Source: Prado023 sp964418695
GTDB lineage: Bacteria; Actinomycetota; Actinomycetes; S36-B12; CAIYMF01
Direction of reading: 5' to 3'
Assembly (NCBI GenBank): GCA_964418695.1
Contig: CAYQMN010000008.1
Span: 68,143-132,142 of the forward strand
Length of the DNA: 64,000 nt
The notes below the pieces were generated by a model. The model was not told where the DNA came from. It ran no database searches and saw only the letters and a program-made list of their open reading frames with translations. Position numbers and translations under genes: made by a program. Of this stretch, positions 16,424-24,263 are shown in pieces; positions within the stretch are counted from its first letter, which is position 1; each line of letters begins with the position of its first letter.

Positions 16424-17884
16424 ATGCGTATCCCACGTCTCGGCGTGCGCGCCGTGGCATGTCCGCACACACCGAGGGGTGCAGTCGCTCAGGGTGGCGG
16501 TGGCCTGGGGCCTGTCCCGAACGTCTCCGCGGAACGACCCACCGCACCCGGGCCCACCGCCGCACGCCAAGTGGCCTCCCGGCGCAACCATCGCCCCATC
16601 CGCATGGGTGCGGCGATCACCGCCCTCGCGCTCCTGGCCGGTGGCTGCGGCTTCGGCGGGGCTGACCCGGACCCGACCGGACAGCCGCGGACGCCCAGCC
16701 CGAGCACCCATGCCACGCCCGCCTTCCATCAGGTCGCCCTCGCGGATGCCCAGGCCGCCGCCGACGTGGTCAACGCCTCGGACGCCTTCGGCCTGGACGT
16801 GCTGGCCGGCTCGGACCGCAGCGGGAACCTGGTGTTCTCCCCGGCGTCGGCGGTCGTGGCGCTGGCCATGCTCGGCGAGGGCGCCACGAACGCCGGGGCC
16901 AGCGAGCTCGACGCGCTGCTGGGCAGCTCGGGGGATCGGCGCAGCGAGGCGGTCAACGCCCTGTCCGGGCTGCTCACGAAGCTCGACGGCGACCCCGCCA
17001 GCCTCGACGACGACGACCTGCCTGCCCGACCTCTGCTCCACCTGGCGAACAACATCGTGCTCGACGACCAGGCGCACCCGCTGGGCACCTACCTGGACCG
17101 CTTGACCCAGTTCTACGACACGGGCGTGCAGGTGACCGACCTCGGCACCGAGCAGGGTGGCAAGGTCCTGGACGCCTGGGTCCGCGAGCACACCGGCGGG
17201 CGCATCCACGAGTCGGGGATCGAGCCCGACCCGTCCCTCTACCTGGTGCTGCAGAACGCGATCCTGCTCGCGGCGCGCTGGCAGGAGGAGTTCGATCCGA
17301 ACGTCACGGTCACCTCGGAGTTCACCTCGTCGACCGGCCAGACCGAGACTGCACACCTCATGTCCGGTCGCCGCCGCATCGCGTACGCGAAGGCGCACGG
17401 CTGGGCCGCGATCGAGCTGCCGTACCGCAAGGGGCTGGCCGCCAGGTTCGTCCTCCCGCCGGTCGGCACCGACCCGGCGGCGCTCGACGCCACGACCATG
17501 TCCGCGCTCGACGACGCGCTCGACGACGCGACGCCCAGCACGGTGGACGTGGCCCTGCCCCGGTTCGACGTCACGGCGACGATCGACCTCGGTGACGCCC
17601 TGCGCGCACAGGGGCTGACCGCGATCTTCGACCCCGGCACCCGACCGCTCGAGCGGATCAGCACCGAGGCCCCGCTCTTCGTGGGTCAGGCCGTCCAACA
17701 GGCCACGATCACCGTCGGAGAGCAGGGCACGGTCGCCGCCGCGCTCACCGAGATCGCCGTCGCGATGAGTGCCCCACCGGCGCCCGATCACTCGTTCGTC
17801 GCCAACCGGCCGTTCCTCATGGTCGTCCAGGAGAGCACCACGGGCTGGGACCTGTTCCAGACGGTCGTGCGCAGCGTCGAGTAG
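16424..17884 (+). CDS. Serpin (serine protease inhibitor), predicted lipoprotein
   Basis: The C-terminal 400 residues form a complete serpin: NLVFSPASAVVALAMLGEGA near the start, LHLANNIVLDDQ, ELPYRKGLAARFVLP, the hinge EQGTVAAALTEI and the signature FVANRPFLMVVQ. The bait loop reads AVAMSAPPAP, close to the Met-Ser-x-Pro-Pro of alpha-1-antitrypsin, predicting inhibition of an elastase-like enzyme. A lipobox (LALLAGGC) gives export and lipid anchoring. The start is ambiguous. GGGGAGG sits 4 nt before ATG 16424 but yields about a 70-residue leader. GTG 16571 would give an ordinary lipoprotein signal peptide. Confidence 0.88.
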   Translation: MRIPRLGVRAVACPHTPRGAVAQGGGGLGPVPNVSAERPTAPGPTAARQVASRRNHRPIRMGAAITALALLAGGCGFGGADPDPTGQPRTPSPSTHATPAFHQVALADAQAAADVVNASDAFGLDVLAGSDRSGNLVFSPASAVVALAMLGEGATNAGASELDALLGSSGDRRSEAVNALSGLLTKLDGDPASLDDDDLPARPLLHLANNIVLDDQAHPLGTYLDRLTQFYDTGVQVTDLGTEQGGKVLDAWVREHTGGRIHESGIEPDPSLYLVLQNAILLAARWQEEFDPNVTVTSEFTSSTGQTETAHLMSGRRRIAYAKAHGWAAIELPYRKGLAARFVLPPVGTDPAALDATTMSALDDALDDATPSTVDVALPRFDVTATIDLGDALRAQGLTAIFDPGTRPLERISTEAPLFVGQAVQQATITVGEQGTVAAALTEIAVAMSAPPAPDHSFVANRPFLMVVQESTTGWDLFQTVVRSVE

Positions 17885-17923
17885 CCCGGTCTCGCAGCCG
17901 GGTTCCGGCCATCTCGCACACCC

Positions 17924-20900
17924 GTGGAAGGGGATCGGTGTGACCCGCATGCCGCAGCAGCCCTGCTCCTTGCTGAGAGCCCAGCTGCTTCGGCTGCCCT
18001 CCCGACATCCTCGATGCAGAGCACCGGCCACGCCGCGACAGGGGCATCGATGCGACGGCACGCTGTTGGCGTGGCGGACGAGCTGCGGATACCGACTTCG
18101 GCGACGAGGCAAGCTCCAGAGGCCTCCTCGGCGCAGTCTGAGGACGACTTCGCGGTCGAGTCGGACCAATTCGAGGATGAGGCTGGGGTTGAGGCGGAGG
18201 CGGAGGCGGAGGCTGGGGCGCCGACCGCGGCCCCCGAGCGGGGAGCCGGACGGCAGTCCTCCCAGGCTCCGGGGCCCGCTCCGGCCGCACGCCCTGCGTC
18301 CCGTGCCCTGACCGGCTCGGTCGCGTCGGTCGTGGACCGATTCCGCTCCCAGCGGGTTCCGGTCACCGCGCTGATCGACGGCCTGCTCGAGCTGCACGGC
18401 GATCAGTACCTGTCCTCCTGGCAGTGGAGCCGGCCGGCCTGGCCTGATGATGCTGTCATCCAGCCTGTCGACCGCTGGACCGAGGAGCTGTTGGCCATCG
18501 TCGACGCGCCGACCGTGTTCGGCCGCTTGGCGATCCTCGGTTGGTCCCTCCTGGACGACCGGGTCGCTGCCGCCGCGCAGGCCAGTGGCATGCTCGCCGG
18601 GATCGCGCGCGGCATCACCCCCACCGCCCGAGAGTTCCTCCGGCCGGAGGGCTTGCGCCTGCTTCGGCGCCGTGCCCCGTGGGTCGCCCTGACCATCGAC
18701 GAGCTGCCGCCGGCCCAGGAGCTGCTCGGGGTCGAGGGAGCCGGAGCGGTGGGTCCGATCGCCGTGGCCCCTCCGCCGCCGGGCGCAGCCGACGCGATCG
18801 GGCACTGGGCGGTCGCCTACGGAGGGCAGGTCCACGTCGGCAAGGGCGCCAGCTCGCGACGAGCGTTCCCGGAGCAGGCGGAGGACTCGGTGAAGGCTCT
18901 GGGGTGGTCCACTGACCAGCGCCTGCACGTCATGTCGGCCTTCGCTGGCCTCATCCTGGTCGCCCCGGACACCCTGGACCTGGAGGTCCGACCCGAGTGG
19001 GGACGGCTCTCCAGGGCCATGGTGTCGCGTGACGGCATCGCCACGACCCCGGATGCCGGACCCGGTCTCCTGCACTGGGGTGCGCCCGACGGAGACCCCG
19101 TACCCCTGCCTGAGCTGGGCAACCCATCAGGTGCGCTCGTCGCGGTGGCCGGAGACCGCGTTGCTGCCCTGTGTGACGGCTGGCTCTGGTTCGGCGGCCC
19201 CGGCAAGGAGTGGTCAGAACAGCCCTTCTTCGACCGCACGACGACAGTGGTCACCGCAACCGACGACCACGTGGTGCTCGGCAACGAGAAGGGCGAGGTC
19301 CAGCTGATCCCTTGGGAGGAGTCGGCCAGGAAGGCCTGGCGACCAGTCTCACTTCGAGTGCTGGACGGGCCGATCACGCAGGTGGCTGGCAGCAGTCGCA
19401 TGGCGGTCGTCGCCTCGGACCAGGAGCTCGCAGTGGTGTCGGGGGCGGGGCTGATCGGCCGCTGGACCCTGCACGCCGAAGGCTGGGGGCTCGACGAGTC
19501 AGAGCACCCGGCCCCTCGCGTCGAGCGGATCCATGGTGTCGCCCTGAGCCACGACGGTGCGATCGTGGCCGTTGCCGGGTACCCGCTCGGGCTGCGCTTC
19601 TGGCGGGTCGACGTGAGCCCGGAGGTGCGCCTGACCAGCTACTCGGCTGACACGCCGGAGGGCGAGGACCACCTGGGGATCCTTCCCACGGTCGATGCCT
19701 TGGCCGCGATCGTGGTCGCTCGCGCGGTCCAGCCGCCGCTGTCGGTGGGCCTGTTCGGCGCCTGGGGGTCCGGGAAGTCGTTCTTCATGCGTCGGCTCGA
19801 AGAGCGCGTGGCCGAGCTCAGCCGAGAGGCGCACGATTCAGGGCGAGCCCAGGCCGCGCTGTGGGCGTGGCGCAACGTGCGTCAGGTCCGCTTCAACGCG
19901 TGGCACTACGCGGCCGCCGACGTCTGGGCAGGTCTGCTGGAGCAGCTCGTGAGCCAGCTGGCTCGACCCGCCGGGGCCCGCGTGACCCCGCTCACGCTTC
20001 CGCTCGAGCTTGAGAACCTGCAGAAGACACGCATCCAGTTGCTCGCGGGAGAACTCGAGCGGGCCGAGAAGACGCAGACGGACCTCAACACCGCTGCTCA
20101 CAACCTGGCGGATGCGCAGACGAAGGTGCAGAAGGTCGCGCACGAGGTCATCGTCGCCCAAGCATCGGCTCGCGCGGACGCGGCGAAGCGACCTCGCGAG
20201 GTCTTGGCCCGAGCGACAGTGGATGAGCTGGACAAAGCCTTGACCAGCGCCGGTCTACCCAAACTCGGCGGCTCGCTTGAGCAGACCCTTGACGACATTC
20301 GCCAGGCACGGCGGTCGGTCATTGCCGCGGCCGTCCGCGCCAAGCGGCCCGACCGGCGGAGGCTGGGGCTGGCTCTGGTGCTGCTGCTCGTGGCTGGGGT
20401 GGTGGTGGCTTGGACCCTTGAGCGCCTCGATGTCGACCTGGCCGGGCTCTTTGGACTGTTGGCCTCGGTGCTGGCGGCTGTGGCCGGTGGGGCGCGCTGG
20501 CTGTCCACCACGGCAGACGAAGTGAAGAACCGGCTGGACGATGCCGAGACGAAGGCGCTGGAGGTGCAGGCCGACCTCCAGGAAAAGCTCGAGAAATCGA
20601 GGGAGGACGTCCTGACGAAGGTCAATACCCTGGGGCAGGCCCGAGAGGAGCGAGACGAGGCTCGCCGGGCAGTGGCCGATGCCGAGACGAGGCTGAGGAC
20701 GCAGACGCCCGGTGGCCTGCTTGCCGAGTACCTCGAGGGCCGCTCCGAGGCCGATGACTACCGGAGCATGCTGGGTCTGATCGGGACGGTGCGCCGCGAC
20801 CTCCAGGTCATCTCGGACGCCGTCGAGCTGAACAACGGGGAACTCTCCCGGGACCCGGCGAGGCAGCCGGACGAAGCTCTGAATCGAGTGGTTCTGTACA

Positions 20901-21823
20901 TCGATGATCTCGACCGGTGTCCGCCGACCGTGGTCGTCAAGGTGCTCGAGTCCCTGTCCATGCTGCTGACCTTCCCGCTGTTCGTGGTGGTGGTCGCGGT
21001 CGACGCCCACTGGATCTCCAAGTCGCTGGCCACCGTCTACCCGGAGATGCTGACCGACGGAGATGTCACGCCCGACAACTATCTGGAGAAGATCTTCCAG
21101 ATCCCCGTGTGGCTCGATCGACCCAGTGATCTCGCCGCGTCCTCGATGGCCCGAGCCCTTCTGCAGGCATCGGAGATGCCGGGTGCCGCCAAGGAGGGAC
21201 TACGGACCGTCCACGTCGACGATGCTCCGGCTCCTGCTCGCCCCGCGATTGCCGGGCGTCGACCGGAGTCCGAGCCCGCCGAGGGCCGCCCCAGGCCACG
21301 GGACATCGCGCTGGGCACCACACCTCCGGCGCCTGTGCTCCTGGACCTCTCTGAGATCGCGGAGATAGCAGAGCTCGCGCCGCTCGTGTCGCGCACCCCG
21401 CGAGCGCTCAAGCGCTACCTGAACACGTATCGCATCCTCAAGGCTCTGGTCGACACTTCTGATCTCGGCTCGGTTCGACTCCTCCTGGGAATCGCCACGG
21501 GGCGCCCGGACATCGGCGAGCGACTGCTGGGGGACATCGCGTCGGCGCCGGCAGACCGGACTCTCGACGAGCTGGTCCGTCAATGGCCGGAGTCGGATCG
21601 AACGTGGTTGTCTCACAGCATCCCGCCCTCCCTGTCCGGCTGGACGACCACGGAGTGTGGCGCGCTGCAGCCCGTCGCCCATCAGGTTCACCGATTCGTG
21701 TTCCATACGGAGCACTCCGACGAGTCACACGTCGCTGTCGGGAGAAGCCGGCGGGCCCCGAGCGCTCAACGACGCTCGCCCGGCACCGCCTCCCCGCGAC
21801 CGCGTCGGAGGTCGTCCCGGTAG
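17924..21823 (+). CDS. KAP-family P-loop NTPase with N-terminal propeller-like region
   Basis: This protein has about 1299 residues. Residues 1-110 are low-complexity and acidic, and the true start may be an inner ATG or GTG. Residues about 125-260 are helical and unrecognised. Residues about 280-580 contain repeated strand-rich blades (VAVAGDRVAALCDGWLWFGG; VALSHDGAIVAVAGYPLGLR) suggesting a WD40-like propeller. The KAP NTPase follows: Walker A GAWGSGKS near residue 612 and Walker B VVLYIDDLDRC near 990. The segment between holds coiled coils (about 690-760 and 870-930) and two membrane helices (about 814-865), the usual KAP insertion. The last 30 residues are basic and look unrelated, perhaps from a late frameshift. 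KAP NTPases include phage-exclusion proteins; the role here is unknown. Confidence 0.8.
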   Translation: MEGDRCDPHAAAALLLAESPAASAALPTSSMQSTGHAATGASMRRHAVGVADELRIPTSATRQAPEASSAQSEDDFAVESDQFEDEAGVEAEAEAEAGAPTAAPERGAGRQSSQAPGPAPAARPASRALTGSVASVVDRFRSQRVPVTALIDGLLELHGDQYLSSWQWSRPAWPDDAVIQPVDRWTEELLAIVDAPTVFGRLAILGWSLLDDRVAAAAQASGMLAGIARGITPTAREFLRPEGLRLLRRRAPWVALTIDELPPAQELLGVEGAGAVGPIAVAPPPPGAADAIGHWAVAYGGQVHVGKGASSRRAFPEQAEDSVKALGWSTDQRLHVMSAFAGLILVAPDTLDLEVRPEWGRLSRAMVSRDGIATTPDAGPGLLHWGAPDGDPVPLPELGNPSGALVAVAGDRVAALCDGWLWFGGPGKEWSEQPFFDRTTTVVTATDDHVVLGNEKGEVQLIPWEESARKAWRPVSLRVLDGPITQVAGSSRMAVVASDQELAVVSGAGLIGRWTLHAEGWGLDESEHPAPRVERIHGVALSHDGAIVAVAGYPLGLRFWRVDVSPEVRLTSYSADTPEGEDHLGILPTVDALAAIVVARAVQPPLSVGLFGAWGSGKSFFMRRLEERVAELSREAHDSGRAQAALWAWRNVRQVRFNAWHYAAADVWAGLLEQLVSQLARPAGARVTPLTLPLELENLQKTRIQLLAGELERAEKTQTDLNTAAHNLADAQTKVQKVAHEVIVAQASARADAAKRPREVLARATVDELDKALTSAGLPKLGGSLEQTLDDIRQARRSVIAAAVRAKRPDRRRLGLALVLLLVAGVVVAWTLERLDVDLAGLFGLLASVLAAVAGGARWLSTTADEVKNRLDDAETKALEVQADLQEKLEKSREDVLTKVNTLGQAREERDEARRAVADAETRLRTQTPGGLLAEYLEGRSEADDYRSMLGLIGTVRRDLQVISDAVELNNGELSRDPARQPDEALNRVVLYIDDLDRCPPTVVVKVLESLSMLLTFPLFVVVVAVDAHWISKSLATVYPEMLTDGDVTPDNYLEKIFQIPVWLDRPSDLAASSMARALLQASEMPGAAKEGLRTVHVDDAPAPARPAIAGRRPESEPAEGRPRPRDIALGTTPPAPVLLDLSEIAEIAELAPLVSRTPRALKRYLNTYRILKALVDTSDLGSVRLLLGIATGRPDIGERLLGDIASAPADRTLDELVRQWPESDRTWLSHSIPPSLSGWTTTECGALQPVAHQVHRFVFHTEHSDESHVAVGRSRRAPSAQRRSPGTASPRPRRRSSR

Positions 21824-21898
21824 CTCACCGGACGGGAGCGGGTTGATGCCGCCGGCGCTGGGAGCTCATCGCGGGGATGGCACCTCGCCGCTCAGGGC

Positions 21899-23011
21899 CT
21901 ACACGCCCGTCAGTCGGAAAGGGTCCTGGTTGGTCACGTAGTCCAGGAGGAAGAGCTGCTCGGGGACGATGCTGCCCAGCACGTTCTTGCGTGGATCGGG
22001 CGCCACGTCGGCGCGGGCCAGCTGCTTCTCGCCCGTGTACTGGCCGAAGTCGCGGTTGTTGACGATCACGTCGCCCTTCTTGATCGCGCCGGTGTTGTTG
22101 AACGGCTCGATCAGGGTCGTCTCGCCGGCGAAGCGCTTCATGTCCAGAGTCCGCAGGAGGATGTCGTTGCTGTCCGTGCGCGGGACCATCCGCTGCCCGT
22201 CGAACATCGCCCGCAGCTCGTCAGGGACCCCGTCGACGAACCGGACGTCGAACTCGAACACCCGCTCGTCCATCGCGCCCAGCTTCGCCAGCTCGGCGTC
22301 GGTGGCGAACGCGTTGCCGATGTAGATCGCCTCCACGCAGCCCAGGGCGATGAGGTGCCGGGCCTGCACCTCGATCGGCAGATGCCGATGCATCTCCAGG
22401 GTCGGCAGGCCGTCGTCCAGGGGCCAGGGCCCGAAGCCCTCGGGGTTCTGCGACGTGACGAAGGCCGCGACCTTCATGCCATACCCGGAGACGACCTCAC
22501 CCATGCGCTCGAACTGGCGCAGCGACATCCCCGTGCACGACTGCGGGTAGTAGTTGCAGGACAGGCTCAGTCGCTCACGATCCCCGCCGAACTCCATCAC
22601 CCCGCCGACGTGGTGGGGCGCGACGCTGGCGTTGAACTCGAGCTTCAGGCCCTGGGGATGCTGCGTGATCAGGGCCTCCTCCAGCTCGCTCAGGCCCAGG
22701 TCCAGGCGGATCGTGTCGATGCCGAGCTCGTGGAAGAAGTCCAGGTTGAGCGTCCCCCGCAGGGGGCTCAGGTTGCCCCCGATCGCATCCACCATGGTGG
22801 GCATCACGTCGCAGCTGATCTCGAATCCCAGGCTCTTGGCCTTGCTGGTGATCGGGGACAGCTCGTCGACCAGCTGTTGGGCGCCCTTGCCCGCGGTGCC
22901 GTGCAGCGCCAGGAAGAGCCGGGAGAACCCGTGATCCGCGGCCTTCTGGAGGTAGTCGAGGTTCTCCTCGAGGCCGGCCTTGCTGGGGTACATCGAGATT
23001 CCGAGGATCAT
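21899..23011 (-). CDS. DUF871 / MupG-like 6-phospho-N-acetylmuramidase family protein
   Basis: The 370-residue protein has an N-terminal TIM-barrel (MILGISMYPSKAGLEENLDY, SCDVMPTMVDAIG, LNLDFFHELGIDTIRLDLG, LEFNASV, NYYPQSCTGMS) and a C-terminal domain (GDVIVNNRDFGQYTGEKQLA). This is the DUF871/MupG family. The characterised member cleaves MurNAc-6-phosphate-linked disaccharides produced by a PTS. Here the gene stands alone, with no murQ or dedicated PTS adjacent, although a Cel-type PTS lies 9 kb away. GGAAGG precedes ATG 23011. A phased operator array lies 290-350 nt upstream. Confidence 0.85.
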   Translation of the reverse strand: MILGISMYPSKAGLEENLDYLQKAADHGFSRLFLALHGTAGKGAQQLVDELSPITSKAKSLGFEISCDVMPTMVDAIGGNLSPLRGTLNLDFFHELGIDTIRLDLGLSELEEALITQHPQGLKLEFNASVAPHHVGGVMEFGGDRERLSLSCNYYPQSCTGMSLRQFERMGEVVSGYGMKVAAFVTSQNPEGFGPWPLDDGLPTLEMHRHLPIEVQARHLIALGCVEAIYIGNAFATDAELAKLGAMDERVFEFDVRFVDGVPDELRAMFDGQRMVPRTDSNDILLRTLDMKRFAGETTLIEPFNNTGAIKKGDVIVNNRDFGQYTGEKQLARADVAPDPRKNVLGSIVPEQLFLLDYVTNQDPFRLTGV

Positions 23012-23301
23012 CCGCGGACCTTCCTTCTGCGCGACAGGGCCGCCCGCGGGCCGACGGGCACCACCGTTCTAGCACCCGCGGGAGGCCCATCGCCGCGGGA
23101 ACGGGGAGTGATGGCTGGCCTCGGATGCAGCGGTTCCGAAGGAACGCAACCCGTGCGGGAACTGGCGATCTGACGGCGGCGTGAGAAGTGCCGGCGACAC
23201 GACTGTTCCAGCCGTCCAGCCAGGAAGACACAATGGTGACTGCGAGAGGCCCAGTCGCACCTCAGCTCCGTGGCGGCGCAGTTCCGCGATCAAGGTGCTG
23301 C

Positions 23302-23360
23302 TCAGTGAACGCTCACTGAATCTCGTGAACCTTCAGTGACGTTCACTGAGGGTTCACTGA
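23302..23360. promoter_or_regulatory. Helically phased array of TCAGTGA/TCACTGA motifs
   Basis: Six 7-mers begin at 23302, 23313, 23323, 23333, 23343 and 23354: TCAGTGA, TCACTGA, TCGTGAA (degenerate), TCAGTGA, TCACTGA, TCACTGA. Spacing is 10-11 bp, one helical turn. Two pairs form perfect inverted repeats: TCAGTGA-ACGC-TCACTGA (23302-23319) and TCAGTGA-CGT-TCACTGA (23333-23349). The segment is much less GC-rich than its surroundings. It lies upstream of the leftward MupG-like gene, so it is likely a cooperative repressor or activator site for that gene. Confidence 0.6.
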
Positions 23361-23414
23361 TGAGGACCGTCGGTGGCCGGCCGTCGAGCGCGCGTCTCGC
23401 CCATGCGGTAACGG

Positions 23415-23436
23415 GCGTAGGGACCAATCCCTACGC
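23415..23436 (-). terminator. Perfect 9-bp hairpin after the DUF1540 gene
   Basis: GCGTAGGGA (23415-23423), loop CCAA, TCCCTACGC (23428-23436) form a perfect 9-bp stem with a 4-nt loop. It starts 23 nt beyond the stop codon of the leftward DUF1540 gene. There is no U-tract, but actinobacterial terminators often lack one. It separates that gene from the operator array and MupG gene. Confidence 0.55.
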
Positions 23437-23459
23437 AGTTATGTCGCGGGGGCTTCGGC

Positions 23460-23756
23460 TCAGCGAGCGGAGAAGGTCAGGCAGTCGGCCGGGTCGGCCA
23501 GGGAGCCGATGTTCACCGAGGCGGCCGTGCACTCGAGCGAGCTGTTGTGGGTGCAGTCGACCCGCTGGCAGGCGCCGACATGCGCGGTCACGGCCTGCAG
23601 CCCGCCCTTGGCGTCCAGCGCGATGAAGGTCGTGCAGCTGGCGGCATCCCCGTGGCCGCCGACGGTGATGGCTCCGGCGTGGCATCCGTCATGGTTGTAG
23701 GAGCATCCCTCGACGGTGCACATCGAGACGACCGGGAGATCGAGAACGCTGGTCAT
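23460..23756 (-). CDS. DUF1540 metal-binding domain protein (two domains)
   Basis: The 98-residue protein consists of two tandem DUF1540 modules: MCTVEGCSYNHDGCHAGAI with a distal Cys (ASCTTF), and ACQRVDCTHNSSLECTAASV with ADCLTF. Each has the family's four conserved cysteines, presumed to bind a metal. The start is well defined (GGAGG 6 nt before ATG 23756). The 200 nt between it and the feoC end is empty of genes. The cellular role of the family is not established. Confidence 0.85.
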   Translation of the reverse strand: MTSVLDLPVVSMCTVEGCSYNHDGCHAGAITVGGHGDAASCTTFIALDAKGGLQAVTAHVGACQRVDCTHNSSLECTAASVNIGSLADPADCLTFSAR

Positions 23757-23957
23757 CGTTCCTCCATTCAAAGGCTTGATGGCTTCGAGAATCCGCCCAT
23801 GCCGAGACCCTGTCAAGCAAGCGAAGGCTGCCCTTGGCTCCCAATTCGAGGGTGAATTCGGCCGGTTTGAGGGGGTTGACGTGAGCGGGACGAAGGGTCG
23901 GAATCGGGGTCGGGACGACGCCCCACGGCCGCCCGCTCGCCCGGTGGCGAGTCCGGC

Positions 23958-24263
23958 TCAGCGAGGCACGACCTGCCAGGTCTGCAGGGTCGCCACCGAC
24001 GTCACGGTCGTCACCGGGCAGCCCTTGCGCAGGCCGCAGGTGCCGCAGCCGGCCGGGGCGCACTGGGTGCCGAGCAGGGCCACGCGACGGACCCGTCCGA
24101 CCGACTCGAGCGTGGTCAGGGCGGCATGCACGTCGTGGGCCGGCAGGTCGCAGGCGGAGGCGAGGTCGGCGACCGAGCGGCAGGCTCCGGCGTCGAGCGC
24201 GGCCAGCAGCCGGGTCAGCGGGTGCGCCGCGCCGGGCAGCGTGCCGACCGTCGGGGTGCTCAC
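23958..24263 (-). CDS. feoC: FeoC-like winged-helix Fe-S protein
   Basis: The 101-residue protein contains a winged-helix (ACRSVADLASACDLPAHDVH then LTTLESVGRVRRVA) followed by a cysteine cluster, CAPAGCGTCGLRKGC, typical of the FeoC Fe-S wing. GTG 24263 overlaps the feoB stop by 4 nt, so it is translationally coupled. FeoC is thought to modulate FeoB activity or stability in response to iron or oxygen. Confidence 0.8.
   Translation of the reverse strand: MSTPTVGTLPGAAHPLTRLLAALDAGACRSVADLASACDLPAHDVHAALTTLESVGRVRRVALLGTQCAPAGCGTCGLRKGCPVTTVTSVATLQTWQVVPR

Noticed and set aside
17885..17902. CCCGG...CCGGG stem after the serpin as a terminator
   Set aside because: A 5-bp stem with an 8-nt loop and no U-tract is expected by chance in this composition.
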